Origin: Margaritispora aquatica
Taxonomy: Eukaryota > Ascomycota > Leotiomycetes > Helotiales > Discinellaceae
Assembly: GCA_007644065.1 (NCBI GenBank)
Contig: VJWN01000006.1
Location: 1 to 64,000, forward strand
Direction of reading: 5' to 3'
Length of the DNA stretch: 64,000 bases
The position numbers and the translations under genes were made by a program. Below, piece after piece: positions 9,040-20,715 of this stretch (positions are counted from its first letter, which is position 1; each line of letters begins with the position of its first letter). The notes beneath the pieces are model-generated. The model was not told where the DNA came from. It worked only from the letters and a program-made list of their open reading frames with translations, and ran no database searches.

Positions 9040-11618
9040 CTTGCTTGTATCTTGCAGGAGAAGAAGGCAAGGAGCAATGCAGCACCTCTGAAATGCGAGG
9101 GAAAATTTGATCACTGGGAACAATCATTACTTATGCAGAATTCCAACAGGGAATAAATACCAACGGGCATGTGAGTGTATCTCGCTTCACGCTCGCTTCC
9201 CCTCTTCCCCGGATCTCAGGCCAGAAATGGATCTCATCCGGGGTAGAAAGCACGGCCTACCCCGCTTTTATTGCTTTTTCCTCTACCGCTTCGAGGTCAG
9301 CAACATCCACAAGACACGCTCGCATGGAATTTCAAGCTTCCAACGGAGACGCTACGGCTTGGCTACCGAAAGAAGCTTTCCCCGTCATGTACTGTAGAGT
9401 AATGATAGGCTAATAAGGGAAGCTTGATTATCTTGCAGCGTGATGCGACCTTGACAGATCCCTGGGACAACATTTGTGCATGGAGAAGTAATCGCACGAA
9501 TGAGGATGGCCTGCAAGCGAACTTGATGTTGGCCCATGATCCCCTCGGTCAACTCGGTATATGTGCATACCGAGGGAATGGTTGAAGCTACAGGGTATTC
9601 AGTAAAATATCGTGAATAGGATAAAGTCCCAGGCTAATACAAAAAGCAGTTACATCAGCCATATAAGTATCCATCTGGGGTGAACTTCAACATTTTTGGA
9701 AGTCATGAAAGAAAGGAGAAATATTCCGGAACATGAGAACAGGCACAGTGGGAATCAAACGACATATTAGGGCTTTAGTGGCCATGTTAAGTTAACTATC
9801 GTCCATCTTGTCCGATATCTCCTTACCTCACCAATAGGCAACAGAATTGATGTCACCGAGTCTTGAAGTCCTGTGGTATCATATCTCCACACTGCAAAGA
9901 ATGATCGACTATGTTCTGCGAAGTCACTGAAGACCAGACTGGGTATCACCAAAACGTCTTTATACCTAGAGCTCTGCATTGAGAATGTTTGGAGGTTCGC
10001 ACAACAGCTCGTGTACTTGAGGAAGATTCATCAAATCTGTGTGCATTGGTGGTCCCCACCTTCTCCACAACGCGCCTGTACGGATCTTTGTGCTCCCCAC
10101 AGTGCAGCCAGGAGTCATCCATGACCAACACAGATTCAATCAGCCTCATAGGTTACTTAAATCACAGGTTCGAGTTGCAGCTGGACATAGGCTCATGGCA
10201 TAAAAACCAGCAGCCTTTGTGCCGTGCCAGTACCAACCCGGAAAAACTCTTATTCCATACAAGTGACATTTCGAGGCAGTCATTGATGATGGCAGAGGCA
10301 GTTAAATCACTTGACCTCTAAGTATCGAAAAAAAAGGTAGCAGTGCTTCGTGCCAGAGAAAGCATGATGATAGAAAGCAAATGAGCATGAAATAATGTGT
10401 GATAATGCGAATACTGAGTCTATCTGAATATGAAGTTGAATAGACGATGTCAAGAGCACGTACTCGATTGGCCGATTTGCATTAGACGTGAAAAAGAAGA
10501 AACACCAAGCGAGTGTATCTCTTGGACCAACATTATTCTAACTCCAAGCACTAATTGGGTTGACCACAACGGGAACTAACTGCATTTCTACTACTCTTAT
10601 GAATGTAAAAGAAAATGAAGCATGATATTTGGCGGCATTCTCTCGTTTGGAGGAGCTGTACCCACTTAGGACTTGACGTTGAACAACGACACTAGAAGAG
10701 ATAGTAGAAGCCTTCACCAACATATAGAGTTGAACTGGTAACTAACTTATTAGTCAGAACGTTTTGATTCAAGAAGAACGGTGATGCTGGACTTCATAAA
10801 GCTGGTTGATCGACTCTTACATAGTAGCATCGAGGTTCTTCTCTGATGTATGAATAAGTCTTATGTGTTGGCTCTTTCACTTTAGCATAGTGAGCCGAGG
10901 TCTCATACACGACGATTTAGAGTGTGAGGGAGCGAATCATATTCCATCACCTGAGGTGTCACAACTATACCTCAATTCCTACAAGACACTACTAATTCTG
11001 CCATAGTATCTGCAGGACAGGGTGTACTGAGCCCCGTATCACGTAGGGCAGGAAAGCGAAGAAATCTACATATAATGGTCATTTGATATGAATGGCAGAA
11101 TGCAGGCGACAATGAGTTCAACTGATACAGTAAATGCAAGGAGTGATACGAAGGGATGGAGTTGGGACAATAAGGACATCTCAAAAGTATCATTAAATGA
11201 AGTTCCTGACCACTTGGTCACTAGGAGGAGGTTGAAAGTGAAATTTCATCCTCTTACCATGGTATTGCGAATGTAACAATGGAGGAAACGGTGCCTGATA
11301 CAACTGTCACAAACGAAAGATAAACATTCAACGCAATCTCCAGAAGAACTGCATCTATTCTCTACATGCTATGCGTAACGAGATCTAGCCTCTTGCTTCC
11401 TCCTTTCTCATCTTGTTGTAATCGAGCTCATGCAACTTGCTAACATTCAATATAGCTTTGTGTGGGTATATCCATTCAATCATTCTCATTCGTACATCGT
11501 CAACCAAGGTCCTTTACTCCTTCTTTCCAGCATTGAAAGTCTTTTTCATGTTTCGATCAATTGCACTGGGAGTTGACATGTTAGTCTAGTGTTCCTGCGA
11601 TAACGGAGAGAGATATGC
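9040..11618. other. 2.6-kb intergenic region, no gene recognised
   Basis: This is the 5' flank of the sugar transporter followed by long non-coding-looking DNA. Short open frames exist on both strands (for example 9946-10149 minus) but show no domain, no consistent codon pattern and no splice-linked continuation. Regulatory DNA or a non-coding transcript cannot be excluded. Confidence 0.4.
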
Positions 11619-12282
11619 TTACAAGGCAGCCTTCTTCAATGGAGGCTCGACAATCTTGACTCCCTTTTGCATTCTCGGCTCCACCTTTGCGGCGTGTTCT
11701 GCGATGTTGTTAGTATGTTAACTGATGAGGTACATTGTGACCCGAAGGGTCCAACGAGATATAATGTAGACATCAAATCTCTAGACGTATATGGAGTATC
11801 TCCAAACGATTCCAAGCCCGAAGTACTGTATATAAGGAACAATAGGGAACATACTCTCGATGTGCGGGGTGATGTGTGAAAAGCCTTTGTTCCATCGTGG
11901 TCCCCACTTGGCAGCCTGAGCAGCGAGTCGTTCCTCGAAACCTGGCACGAGGATGAGGAGAGGAGCTGCACACTAGAGAGGGTGTTAGTGTATAATCTTT
12001 GAAGCGAGGGGTTAAATAAAATGAGCTGATGTTATAGAATTTGACACGACGATGACCGTTGTGGGACAAGAAAGGGGAATGAAATCAATTCCAACGATAA
12101 GTGACCAGTCCGTTACGTTGTCAACCCTCCGTAGATAAAGATACACGACAAGCCAAACTTCAATGGCTGATGTTGTGCCATCAGTGAACCAAACGAATGA
12201 GAATACGTACTGCAGTGACTCCAATACTACCAACAACTCCGGGAGAGCGAGTGAATGAACGAGCGCCGGGAAGAGGAGGCAT
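11619..12282 (-). CDS. Small conserved single-TM protein, function unknown (89 aa)
   Basis: Three exons (12282-12211, 11972-11855, 11698-11619) join in frame. The introns have GTACGT and GTATGT donors and the acceptors follow ACTAAC branch sites. The product starts MPPLPGARSFTRSPG. It then has a hydrophobic stretch (GSIGVTACAAPLLILVPG, about residues 18-35) and ends in a charged amphipathic tail in which VEPRMQKG is followed by VEPPLKKA. The basic N-terminus followed by one TM resembles small mitochondrial or ER membrane proteins, but I cannot assign a family. Each exon on its own is too short for ordinary ORF calling, so the gene could easily be missed. Confidence rests on three consistent splice junctions and the clean frame. 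Confidence 0.65.
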
Positions 12283-13883
12283 ATTGAAGAGTAATATGGG
12301 ATGACTTGAGGAGGTCTGTTATCTGTAGATGAGGGACAAAGTAGATATTATTTGTAAGTGTTGAAGCGTAGGGAAGAGATTTCGAAATGAAGAAAGAAGC
12401 ACAAGTGAGAAAGAGAGTCGAAGGAAGGGAACAAGAGGTACTTGTTTAATCTCTACCTAGTGGTGAGTAGTGAGGGGCTGACACCACGATTGCATGACAC
12501 GGGCGCGACGGGCTGGGCAAAAGTCCAAGGTAACAGGCTTGGTTTTGGGTTGAGGTCTGTGGTGGGTTGTTTTAGGCGACGTAAATCCATCACATGAGGA
12601 TGGCCATTTGCAGCGAGAAGGGAAAGAGAGGAAGGAGCAAGAGAGGATTGCCCTGCTTTGAGATCTGCTTTGCTTTGTTTGAGGGGGGCAAAACCCATAG
12701 AACCATAGAGGGCGGGGGAAAGCTGGAGCTGAGGCACACGAGGCACGGCCAAGTGAATGAGAATGACTGATTAGCGATCGAAGGCGATTGAGTAACCCGC
12801 CATGATTGGACAGACCAGGTCGGGCACGAGGAGGAATGCAATATAATTGGGTCCGATTGTCTTTCTCATAATAGATGATGGGATATAATTGGTCGTAATA
12901 TGTTGTGTTACGCTGTATCCCAGACATGGCATGCAGCCATCGACCCACCCATGACCCACTACGAGCAAATGAAAGTCTGGGGAAGTTGGAGTAAAAGTGG
13001 AGAAAAATATGCGGAACATGCCCGCCGGAGGTACACTTGAGAAGGCCGGATCCATCCATTTAAAGTGGATCATGGCTCGCATGGGGTCATGTCCCGGATT
13101 ACCCGGGCGGTCGCATAGCCCCCCCCGGGTATGTTTTACCATCAGAACAAGCATCTACACACACACAACCGGAAGGCTCGGAAGATTGAAAAGATAATAC
13201 CAAACTAAATTCAAAGAAATATTATATATGCTAAAGTGTATCTAGGTAAGTGGAAACTTACTTGATCAGCAAAAACAACAAATACAACACACTCGCTTCA
13301 ACCTCCTAGCGCACTAGTTCATATACAAACCACGAGAAGCTCATTCCTCATATATAGATTTCCCGACAATATACTATAATTAACACTTAAAACCTAATTT
13401 AGCCTCGAAGAATCGGTGTGTGTACAGTGTGTAACTTACCTTAATACGTGGTATATAAAATCATGATGACTCTTAAATAGATGTCTGTGGAATCTATCTT
13501 TTCAATTCCTCAACCATGAGCACACCCCTTGGAATGTCTGCAAGATTTTATATTTCGTCCAAGTTGAATAGAGGTCTACCAGTTTCGGATAATTCATTCA
13601 CACAAAATACATGGTCGGGCTCAACGAATTGGGAAATATGGAGATGAAGGCCATAGTCAATAATTGTTGTGCCGTGACTTGACAGAACTGACTGGTTGGA
13701 ATACCATATGCCTTTGACCTTATCGCTTCTTCAACACCGGAAATGACTGAATTATCTCAAACCGCGTTTGATTTGGAATTTGAATTATATAACGAAAGAC
13801 GCTCCTCTATGTGCCATGAGCCAAGTACGCTAACTCCATCTAAAGAACCCGCATGCCACAACTCTCAGTACTCGCTACACTTC
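12283..13883. other. 1.6-kb intergenic region between the small TM gene and ERG6
   Basis: This holds the promoter of the small TM gene and the 3' flank of ERG6. A long minus-strand open frame at 12457-13059 is compositionally implausible (Ser/Pro/His-rich shadow) and has no domain. A short C-run followed by GGG sits at about 13122-13130. No RNA gene was recognised. Confidence 0.4.
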
Positions 13884-15254
13884 TCAAGCCAAAGGCTTTT
13901 GTCCGATCATCAAATACATCGGTGTAAAGAGCTTCTCTCTACCACCAGCGACCAAAGCATCAGCAGCCTTAGCCAGCGACTCAGCCGTCCTCGCCGAACC
14001 CGTAGGAGCGAGCCTCACATACTCCAAGCCACCCAGCAGCGTCTTCATGCTGCCTCTCACCAGCTTCGTCATCCTCAAGATCGTGAAGAAATCCCACACG
14101 CTACCGAGATACTTGAAGTCTCCCGCAAGCGGATAATACCAAGGCGTCGCATCATCCCTCTCAGCCATATCTTCTGCGGCAGTGAGCTTGAAGCCTGCAG
14201 CCTGGATAGCGCGTCGTCCTTCCTCGATGGAGACCATGTTTGCAATTCCATCGCCTTGCTCGATGGCTAGCCTGATGGCACGGTGGCGAGCGTCCTTGGG
14301 GTCGTAGGTGTCTGTCATGAGCCATTCATATACACCGAAGATACCACCAGGTTTCAGGACGCGGAAGATTTCAGAATAGACACCTTCGAGACTTGGCGCA
14401 TGAACTGTTGCTTCGATGGCATAGACTGCATCGAAAGAATTGTCTGGGAAAGGTAATTGCTAACCACTTCTGTTAGACCACTGTGCTTTGTGCGAGATAG
14501 AGGAAAACGTACCATGAAGTCGCCCTTGACGAACTTGAGTTGCTCACTCTGTCCACTAATAGCTGCCGCTCGTGTTGCACGTTCGATTTGGTAATCGTTG
14601 ATGTTTAGGCCAGTGATATGACAGTCGGCAAAGGTAGAGATTTGCCTTGCAGGTCTGTAGCTGTCAGCTTCACGAACTCTAAAATGGCACGAAGGCCAGA
14701 AGGTCTGTATGGGAACCTACCCTCCAACACCACAACCAACATCCAATACTTTCATGCCTTGCTTCAACCCCATTCGCGCAGCCAGGTAATGCTCATGTCG
14801 TGCAATTGCGTGGAGGAATGGCTCTTTTGGTGCAAATCGACAGAAGTGAAACGATTGACACCAAGCTTCTTCGTAAAGTCCAGTTGCGAGATCGTAGTAG
14901 CTGTGCCATAACAGTTAGTAAAGTTCTTCGTGCAAAGACATCTTTTAGGGAGTTGAGGGACTGACTTTCTTGTTAAGTTCGCATAATCTGCTTTTCTTGT
15001 CTGTTGCCCCGTTAGCTAGATGTTTCTCGAAGAGGAAACATCATCGTCACCTCGCGATCCTCCTCAGTCTCGACTCTAGCGTCTTTGTTATCCCAATGCT
15101 TGAAGTAGGCATCTGCGGCCACCTCTTGCGATTTCGAATCTTTGCTGATCATAGCCAGGAAGGCTGATTTCTGTGCAGCAGAGTCGCCATGGAGAACTTT
15201 CTTGAATGCCGCATCTCTTGCATGATCCTCTTTCTGGAGAGCGACAAGAGACAT
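13884..15254 (-). CDS. ERG6: Sterol 24-C-methyltransferase (ergosterol pathway)
   Basis: Five exons (15254-15051, 15000-14966, 14900-14721, 14654-14513, 14459-13884) give 378 aa, the usual Erg6 length. The enzyme transfers a methyl group from S-adenosylmethionine to C-24 of zymosterol at the ER or lipid droplets. Residues 132-140 read LDVGCGVGG, the SAM-binding motif I. The segments [23 protein letters not shown] and [11 protein letters not shown] before it, and [38 protein letters not shown] and [11 protein letters not shown] after it, are Erg6 hallmarks. The C-terminal sterol methyltransferase domain ([18 protein letters not shown]...) is intact. Exon 2 is only 35 nt. The start [10 protein letters not shown] is the first ATG that keeps the usual acidic N-terminus. 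Confidence 0.95.
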
Positions 15255-16819
15255 GATAGGCGTTTGTTTGTGTGATTTGAGAATTGAAAAGATTCGGTGT
15301 AGGTAAGAGGCTGGGAAAATTGAATTGATAGCAATAGTGATATTTGAATGAAACGAAATGGGAATTTGGCAACATAAGTACTCAGAAAAGTCCAACGCAC
15401 CCTCGGCCTAAAACAAGGATGCATTTGTTGATATGTGTGTCTACTAATCTTCTCAGCTTGACTAGTAATAAGAATACCACGAGCGTATTCGGCTTCCATG
15501 CACTTGCTTCTCCTGCCCAAAGCACTACCTAGATAGATGACTTTATCCATCAACAAACATCCACGGTTCCACTCATGCCATGTAAAAATTCCCAATCCAG
15601 TGTTTTCCGTAATATTTTGGCAGGATCACGGTGTGGTGATTCGAGGATGTTTTGATCTCTGACAGCGGGAGCTCTGTTAGCTCCCTAGATAGCAACTCAC
15701 AGCCTCGTGTGTTCCCGAATACGACAGCCAGTGAGATAGGACAATTGGAGAAAGAGATCCAATTTAATGAGTGCCTGCCAATGTCAGCCTCATGCAAACA
15801 AGCTGTAGTCAGGTACGAATACATGGCTGGAAGTTTTTGTGGAGCCATCTCTCGTGTTCGGGTTCGACCCTTGTCAGGGGTGTTCGCTAAGATAAATTCT
15901 CCTCTAGAGATATCACTTATTCTTGGACGCAAAACCATGTTTAGAGACACAGATGCCTCTGGTACCTGCTCAAGTGTGCACGGAGTTGAGAGGATAATTA
16001 AAATTATAGATGGTTTGCTAAGACTCGACCAGTCTAGAATATTCTGAGTAATCCAAGGTAACACCTACCGTAAATTCAGACAAAACAGACCTACCTAACA
16101 TACTTGTGATGGGAACAATAGTTAAGTATATCATACGGAACACTGGCTACCTGACCTCTGTATTTTTTTTCTTTTTAAGAAAAAATTAGTGATTGGCAGA
16201 TAGGAGATGGGGTCACATTTTCCGAAAGTCCTTGTTTTGATTATAAGCTTCAATTGGTCGTAAATAGTAGTGAGCACAGCTAATGTCTTTCTCAATATGA
16301 AGGAACTTGTCGATGTTTTCAATGTTGGCAGATGCATCCAAGCTAGGATATCCGACGGCAGGTGAAAGACACCCTAAGATATCGAAGGATAGGTAGAAGG
16401 TCTAACGTGGAGTTGAAATGACGTCCCTTCAAGCAGTAAGAACATTGGATGCCTCATCGGTTCCTATCGGAAGGTATTTCCTAGTACATCTCGTACCACA
16501 AAATTACTCACTCTATAATAGTGACTAGGTTTTGAGAATCACTTAGGACAAACTCGTCGTTGATCTATGCCGGGATAAACTAGTCAAAACGATGGCACTT
16601 GCTAACGGCATTTCGTGCAGGCTACTTAGGCACTCGATTGCAAATTAGTAATATCCAGGCAAGAATGTTTGATAGACAATAAATCGGTCTGTTCCCCCAA
16701 TTTTTCTGCTTGTTGCTTAAAAGTACAATTACAATATCCCCGAGTTTTGCCTGCAATGCATGCGATTGCTTGTTGCTTAGCTTTCTATACTATCAGTATT
16801 GCTCTATGAAAAGCGTACT
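15255..16819. other. 1.6-kb intergenic region between ERG6 and IES2
   Basis: This is the ERG6 promoter side followed by the 3' flank of IES2. Overlapping opposite open frames at 15573-16064 (minus) and 15652-16047 (plus) mirror each other and neither has a recognisable product. A T-run lies at about 16161-16178. No RNA gene was identified. Confidence 0.4.
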
Positions 16820-18160
16820 TCAAGACACCTCTTGGATTAGCTTTCCACCTATATCCGGCTTTACACTGTTCTTGAATAGACTTCCAATGGGCGCCTCAAT
16901 CCAATCATCTGGAACTCCAATACGATTGCCATCCTTATTGCTGACCCATCGCACGAACATGGCGTTGGCTCTGTAGCCTTCAGAATCTGGAGTTGATTCC
17001 CCAGGAACGGCATTCATAGCACCTCGACGAGCGTTAGTCTTTGGAGCTTGCTTCTTTAGCAACTTGTTGATCGTCTCCATCTATTTTGATATCAGTACAA
17101 TGCTGCATATACCTCGAAGAAAATAAACATACCTTCTCTTCTTCATTGCGCTTCTCGCTAAGATTTTTTCTTCGTCGCGCCATCTCAGCACGACGCATGG
17201 CATGTTCTTCGGCTGTCAAGTGTTTCTTGACCTGAACTTCTGAATAGATCGTCAGCAGGTTCCAGTTACATTAGTGTCATACGACTTACCATCAGGCAAA
17301 GCCAGTAAATGTCCACTTCCACCCTCTTCAAGTCTGGCCCTTTGTCTTGCAGTCAATTTGTTGAGATCTGGAGTCGACGCTCTGCTTCCCCCTGCTGGAG
17401 TGTCGTCATCACTATCCAACTCCTCTTCATCCTCTTCAACCTCTTCAACCTCAATTTCTTCCTCTTCACCTTCGGCATCATCTTCATTGCCTGTTTGCAT
17501 AGCTTCCTCTTCATCAACTTCTTCACCGATGTCGCTGTCCAATTCACTCAACTCGTCATCATCACTACCATCCTCAACCTCTTTCTGCTCGACGGTCATG
17601 CTATCAGCCTGTGGTGGTGGTCGGACAGTGATTGCTTGCTTGCCATTTTGGGCTTTGGAGACCTTGATCACGGGTGGAGGGGGTGGAACATCCATATCGA
17701 TATCACCATCTGCGTCAGCATCTTCGTCGCCCATTTCATCATCTTCATCCTCTCCCTCTGCATCTTCGTCGGCAGCATCTTCCATTTCCTCGTCCTCATC
17801 CTCTTCTTCTTCCTCTTCAGGCTCACTGTCGGACTCTAACACATAGCTCTTTCTCACGTTTCTTTGTCGCTTGCCTTCGAGAATTTCGCCTCCTACGAAA
17901 GCATCACGACTGTTCACCGTGATCGCATTACCCACAGAGCTAGTTCTGGTAGCTTCACGAAGCTTGCTGGACGAAGTTTTGACAGTCAAACGCATTGAGG
18001 GGCTTCTTGAAGAGGCCGACGGAGGACCACGTTCCACGGTCGCCATCGAGACATTTCCGGCTGCTGTCCGACGCGATCGAGGAGTCCTGTCGACCACAAC
18101 ATCAGTAATTGCCTCAGTAGCTTTGATTGCTGCAGCACGTTGGCTACGTCTGGTAGACAT
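16820..18160 (-). CDS. IES2: INO80 chromatin-remodelling complex subunit Ies2 (PAPA-1 domain)
   Basis: Three exons (18160-17290, 17239-17133, 17080-16820) give 412 aa. The N-terminal two-thirds is low-complexity and strongly acidic (long E/D runs at about residues 110-155 and 195-255), typical of fungal Ies2. After that comes LNKLTARQRARLEEG, then the basic helix HAMRRAEMARRRKNLSEKRNEEEK (the PAPA-1/INO80B-like region), then ETINKLLKKQAPKTNARRG and a tail with MFVRWVSNKDG. In yeast, Ies2 binds the Ino80 ATPase domain and stimulates remodelling in the nucleus. The plus-strand Ser-rich open frame over the same DNA is a shadow of the acidic repeats. ARP9, also a chromatin-remodelling gene, lies ~14 kb away but in a different complex. 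Confidence 0.85.
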
Positions 18161-18772
18161 TATATCGCTGTGTGAGGTGGAAGGCGTTGTATTTTCATGG
18201 AAGGTCGTGAATTTGTCTTATTGAAACGCTTTGATTCACTTGATCGGGTGATAAATTGTCTAGGAAGGATCGATTTGACTCAAATGTCGGCACCGCAAAT
18301 CTGATGGGATGACAACATGGCAGGTAAAATCAAACCAGCCAGCCAAGATGAGGAGGTAAGTGCAGGGGCTGTGTGTTTAGGTTCGGACAAAGCAATAACG
18401 TGAAAGGCAACAGAATGAAAAGGGAAATGGGATGGGTTCTGATGGGGTGAGATTGGGCTGAGTATGATTATGAGATAGACCGGTAGGTAATGCTGGTATT
18501 CGGAGCAGACAATCATACGTAATATAGGCGCGTGGCATGGCATAGCATAGCCGCGCTCTATAATCTAGGTTCTGCTTCCAGCCTCTAGAGTACATGCCAT
18601 ACCTCACTCAAGAAGGTATGTATTGTCCAAGCATCCGAAGTCATCGCCCTTGCTCTTGTACAACATGACAATGAACATTAAATGTTGATTGATGAGCAGG
18701 TACCGAGCATCCCACCACATGCTTTGAAATCGAGACAGATTGAAGGGCGAAGGAAATTCTGATCGAACTTAC
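18161..18772. other. IES2 upstream region
   Basis: This is the promoter and leader of IES2. No coding region was recognised apart from the possible continuation of the short gene starting at 18930. Confidence 0.4.
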
Positions 18773-18930
18773 TCATTTTTGTTGCTGTTGACGGTGGCTT
18801 TCTCAGCCCTGCTCGAACGAGATTGAGCTTGAGATTGCCCTTTCTTCGTGGACCAACCCTCTTCAGTCCCCTCAGAATCGGTGCTGAGTCTTCGCTGCTT
18901 CTTACTGGGTCGCTCAGCTCTGTTTGACAT
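18773..18930 (-). CDS. Short basic Ser-rich ORF, possible first exon of an unidentified gene
   Basis: An ATG at 18930 opens a 52-codon frame that starts MSNRAERPSKKQRRLSTDSE and continues as a K/R/S/Q-rich, NLS-like peptide. The frame runs into GA|GTAAGT at 18773, a perfect splice donor, and stops with TAA if unspliced. I could not find a convincing second exon between 18161 and 18772. It may be a short nuclear protein, the first exon of a gene with an unusual continuation, or a relic. It is divergent from the peroxin gene at 19538, 607 bp away. Confidence 0.35.
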
Positions 18931-19537
18931 TGTGTCGCTTGTGTGGGGGTACTGTTCTGTTGTCCTGCTGTCGGATTCCTCAGGTGACAGTCAAAGATCT
19001 AGAGTGCCAGTGGGTTTGTTTCGATATGGCATCAAAACGCTTGCTTGCAGGTAGATGAGGTGTGGTTTGATGGTAGCGGGAAGTAGGGTGGCTTGCGATA
19101 AAGAATGTTGTCAATTCTGATGTTTCCAACGAGGGCCAGGCCAGCTGCTCAACAAGAACTCAGGCACAAGACAAGGCTGTAAGGCTAAGTACCGTGAGCT
19201 GAGCAGAACAGTAAAATACCTTAGGTAAGGTATGTACGAGCTGTGACAGTATCTAGGTCGAGAATGAATTCGTATATGACTAGATATGACTGGAAATTAT
19301 GTTACACAGATTACAGGTAGACCATTACATTATTTTAGCTTCCGACACATCCATTTCCCGTGACTGAGGTGAAGTTCCGTCATTAAGCCACTTGATTGGC
19401 CGACTCCACCCATTACATCAGCAAGCACAAGCCGAGGCTCGTGAGGATATGAAGTTGATTGAGCAGCAGCAAGTAAACATAGTGATATTCCATGCGCCAC
19501 AAGCAATTTGTCTACCACAGCTCTATATTTGGACGCA
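18931..19537. other. Divergent intergenic region upstream of the peroxin gene
   Basis: 607 bp between two divergent starts. No ORF with features was seen. It presumably carries the promoter of the Pex14-like gene. Confidence 0.4.
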
Positions 19538-20715
19538 ATGAGTGAATCTGATGCAGAGAAGAAGACTGGAGTACCGTCGTGGCAATTGAAAGTCAAAGAC
19601 GAGTCATCACAGGACAAGAACGCAGAACAAGAACCTAAATCGGAGCCAGATACCACAACACCAAGTCGCGAGACCGTGATAGCACAAGCAAAAAGGTTCC
19701 TAGAGGAGGATGAAGTACGCGATACAAGTAATGATAAGAAGGTCGCCTTCTTGACAAGCAAGGGCTTAACGCCTGAGGAAATAGAAAGTCTGCTAGGTGC
19801 TGCAGGGAACAGAGAAGTCGCCAAAAGCACAACTGTTGAAGCAAGTCTACAATTCTCTACATTGCTAGTCAACTTCATGAACAAACCACTAACTTTTCAA
19901 AGCCTCTTTCACAGGGTCAAAAAGTACCTGTACACATACAATCACCACCATCCATATCACAGCAATCTGCTCGTCCTCAGCCTCCCATCATAACGTACCC
20001 CGAATTTCTCGTCACACCCACCTCTCCCTCACCATTAATAACCAAAACTCGACTCCTCACAACCCTTTACCTCTTCTCGGGCCTCTCGGCTCTTCTCTAC
20101 GGCACAAGCACCTACCTTGTTACGCCGATGCTTGCTTCCCTGACTAGCTCTCGACTTTCTTTGGCCTTGACCGCTCAAGAGAACCTTTCGAAACTTATCA
20201 CACAACTAGAGGGCATGGTATCTGAGATCCCAGTCACTACAACCGCAAAGGGGTTGGACGAGGAAAGGGACGAGGATGAGAGTGATGAAGACCCGACCGA
20301 GATGTTTCACCGAGATATTGGTGTGCAAACATCATTGCCAGTCTCGCCATCGGGATCACGACCTGGCTCGCCAGAGCCAAATAGCTCGAACATACTTGAG
20401 GACCAAACATCTAGGCTTTCATCTCTCAAGACAGCTCTGCAAGGACTTGTTGAAGATAGCTCGAGCGAAGGACATGATGTTACCGAACTTGAGGGCACTA
20501 TTGAAATACTGCGAGAATATCTGGATAGCATGGCATATGTAGCACCAAGCTACGGTTATGGGGGTATCTCAGGATACAACGGTGCTGGGGCATATAAGAA
20601 CTCGAAGGACCAAGATGATGAAATAAGCAGAGTTAAGGCCTCTATCAGAGGTGTGAAAGGTGTATTACTCAGTGCAAGGAGTTTTCCCGGTGGGATCAGG
20701 GCTGGTGGGAGGTGA
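19538..20715 (+). CDS. Pex14-like peroxisomal import protein (Pex14 or Pex14/17-Pex33 type)
   Basis: Two exons are proposed, 19538-19840 and 19915-20715, giving 367 aa. Residues ~45-92 carry the Pex14 N-terminal fold: ETVIAQAKRFLEEDEV, then KKVAFLTSKGLTPEEIESLLG. This region binds Pex5/Pex19 at the peroxisomal docking complex. A PVHIQSPPS...PPIITYPEF linker follows, then one hydrophobic segment (about residues 148-170) and a C-terminal acidic and coiled region ending GGIRAGGR. The intron is best explained as GC-AG: the donor GCAAGT at 19841 and the CACAG acceptor after an ACTAAC branch site give phase 0, while the nearby GT candidates are weak or out of phase. Fungi have both Pex14 and the related Pex33, and I cannot separate these by eye. 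Confidence 0.75.

Noticed and set aside
12457..13059. 200-codon minus-strand open frame upstream of the small TM gene
   Set aside because: Biased composition, no domain, overlaps other open frames and lies in a promoter region.
13122..13130. C-run as a special structural element
   Set aside because: A short homopolymer of this kind is too small to support any claim.
15573..16064. 163-codon minus-strand and 131-codon plus-strand open frames that overlap
   Set aside because: They mirror each other, have no recognisable product and no splice-linked continuation.
17274..17846. Ser-rich 190-codon plus-strand frame
   Set aside because: It is the antisense of the Glu/Asp-rich repeats of IES2.
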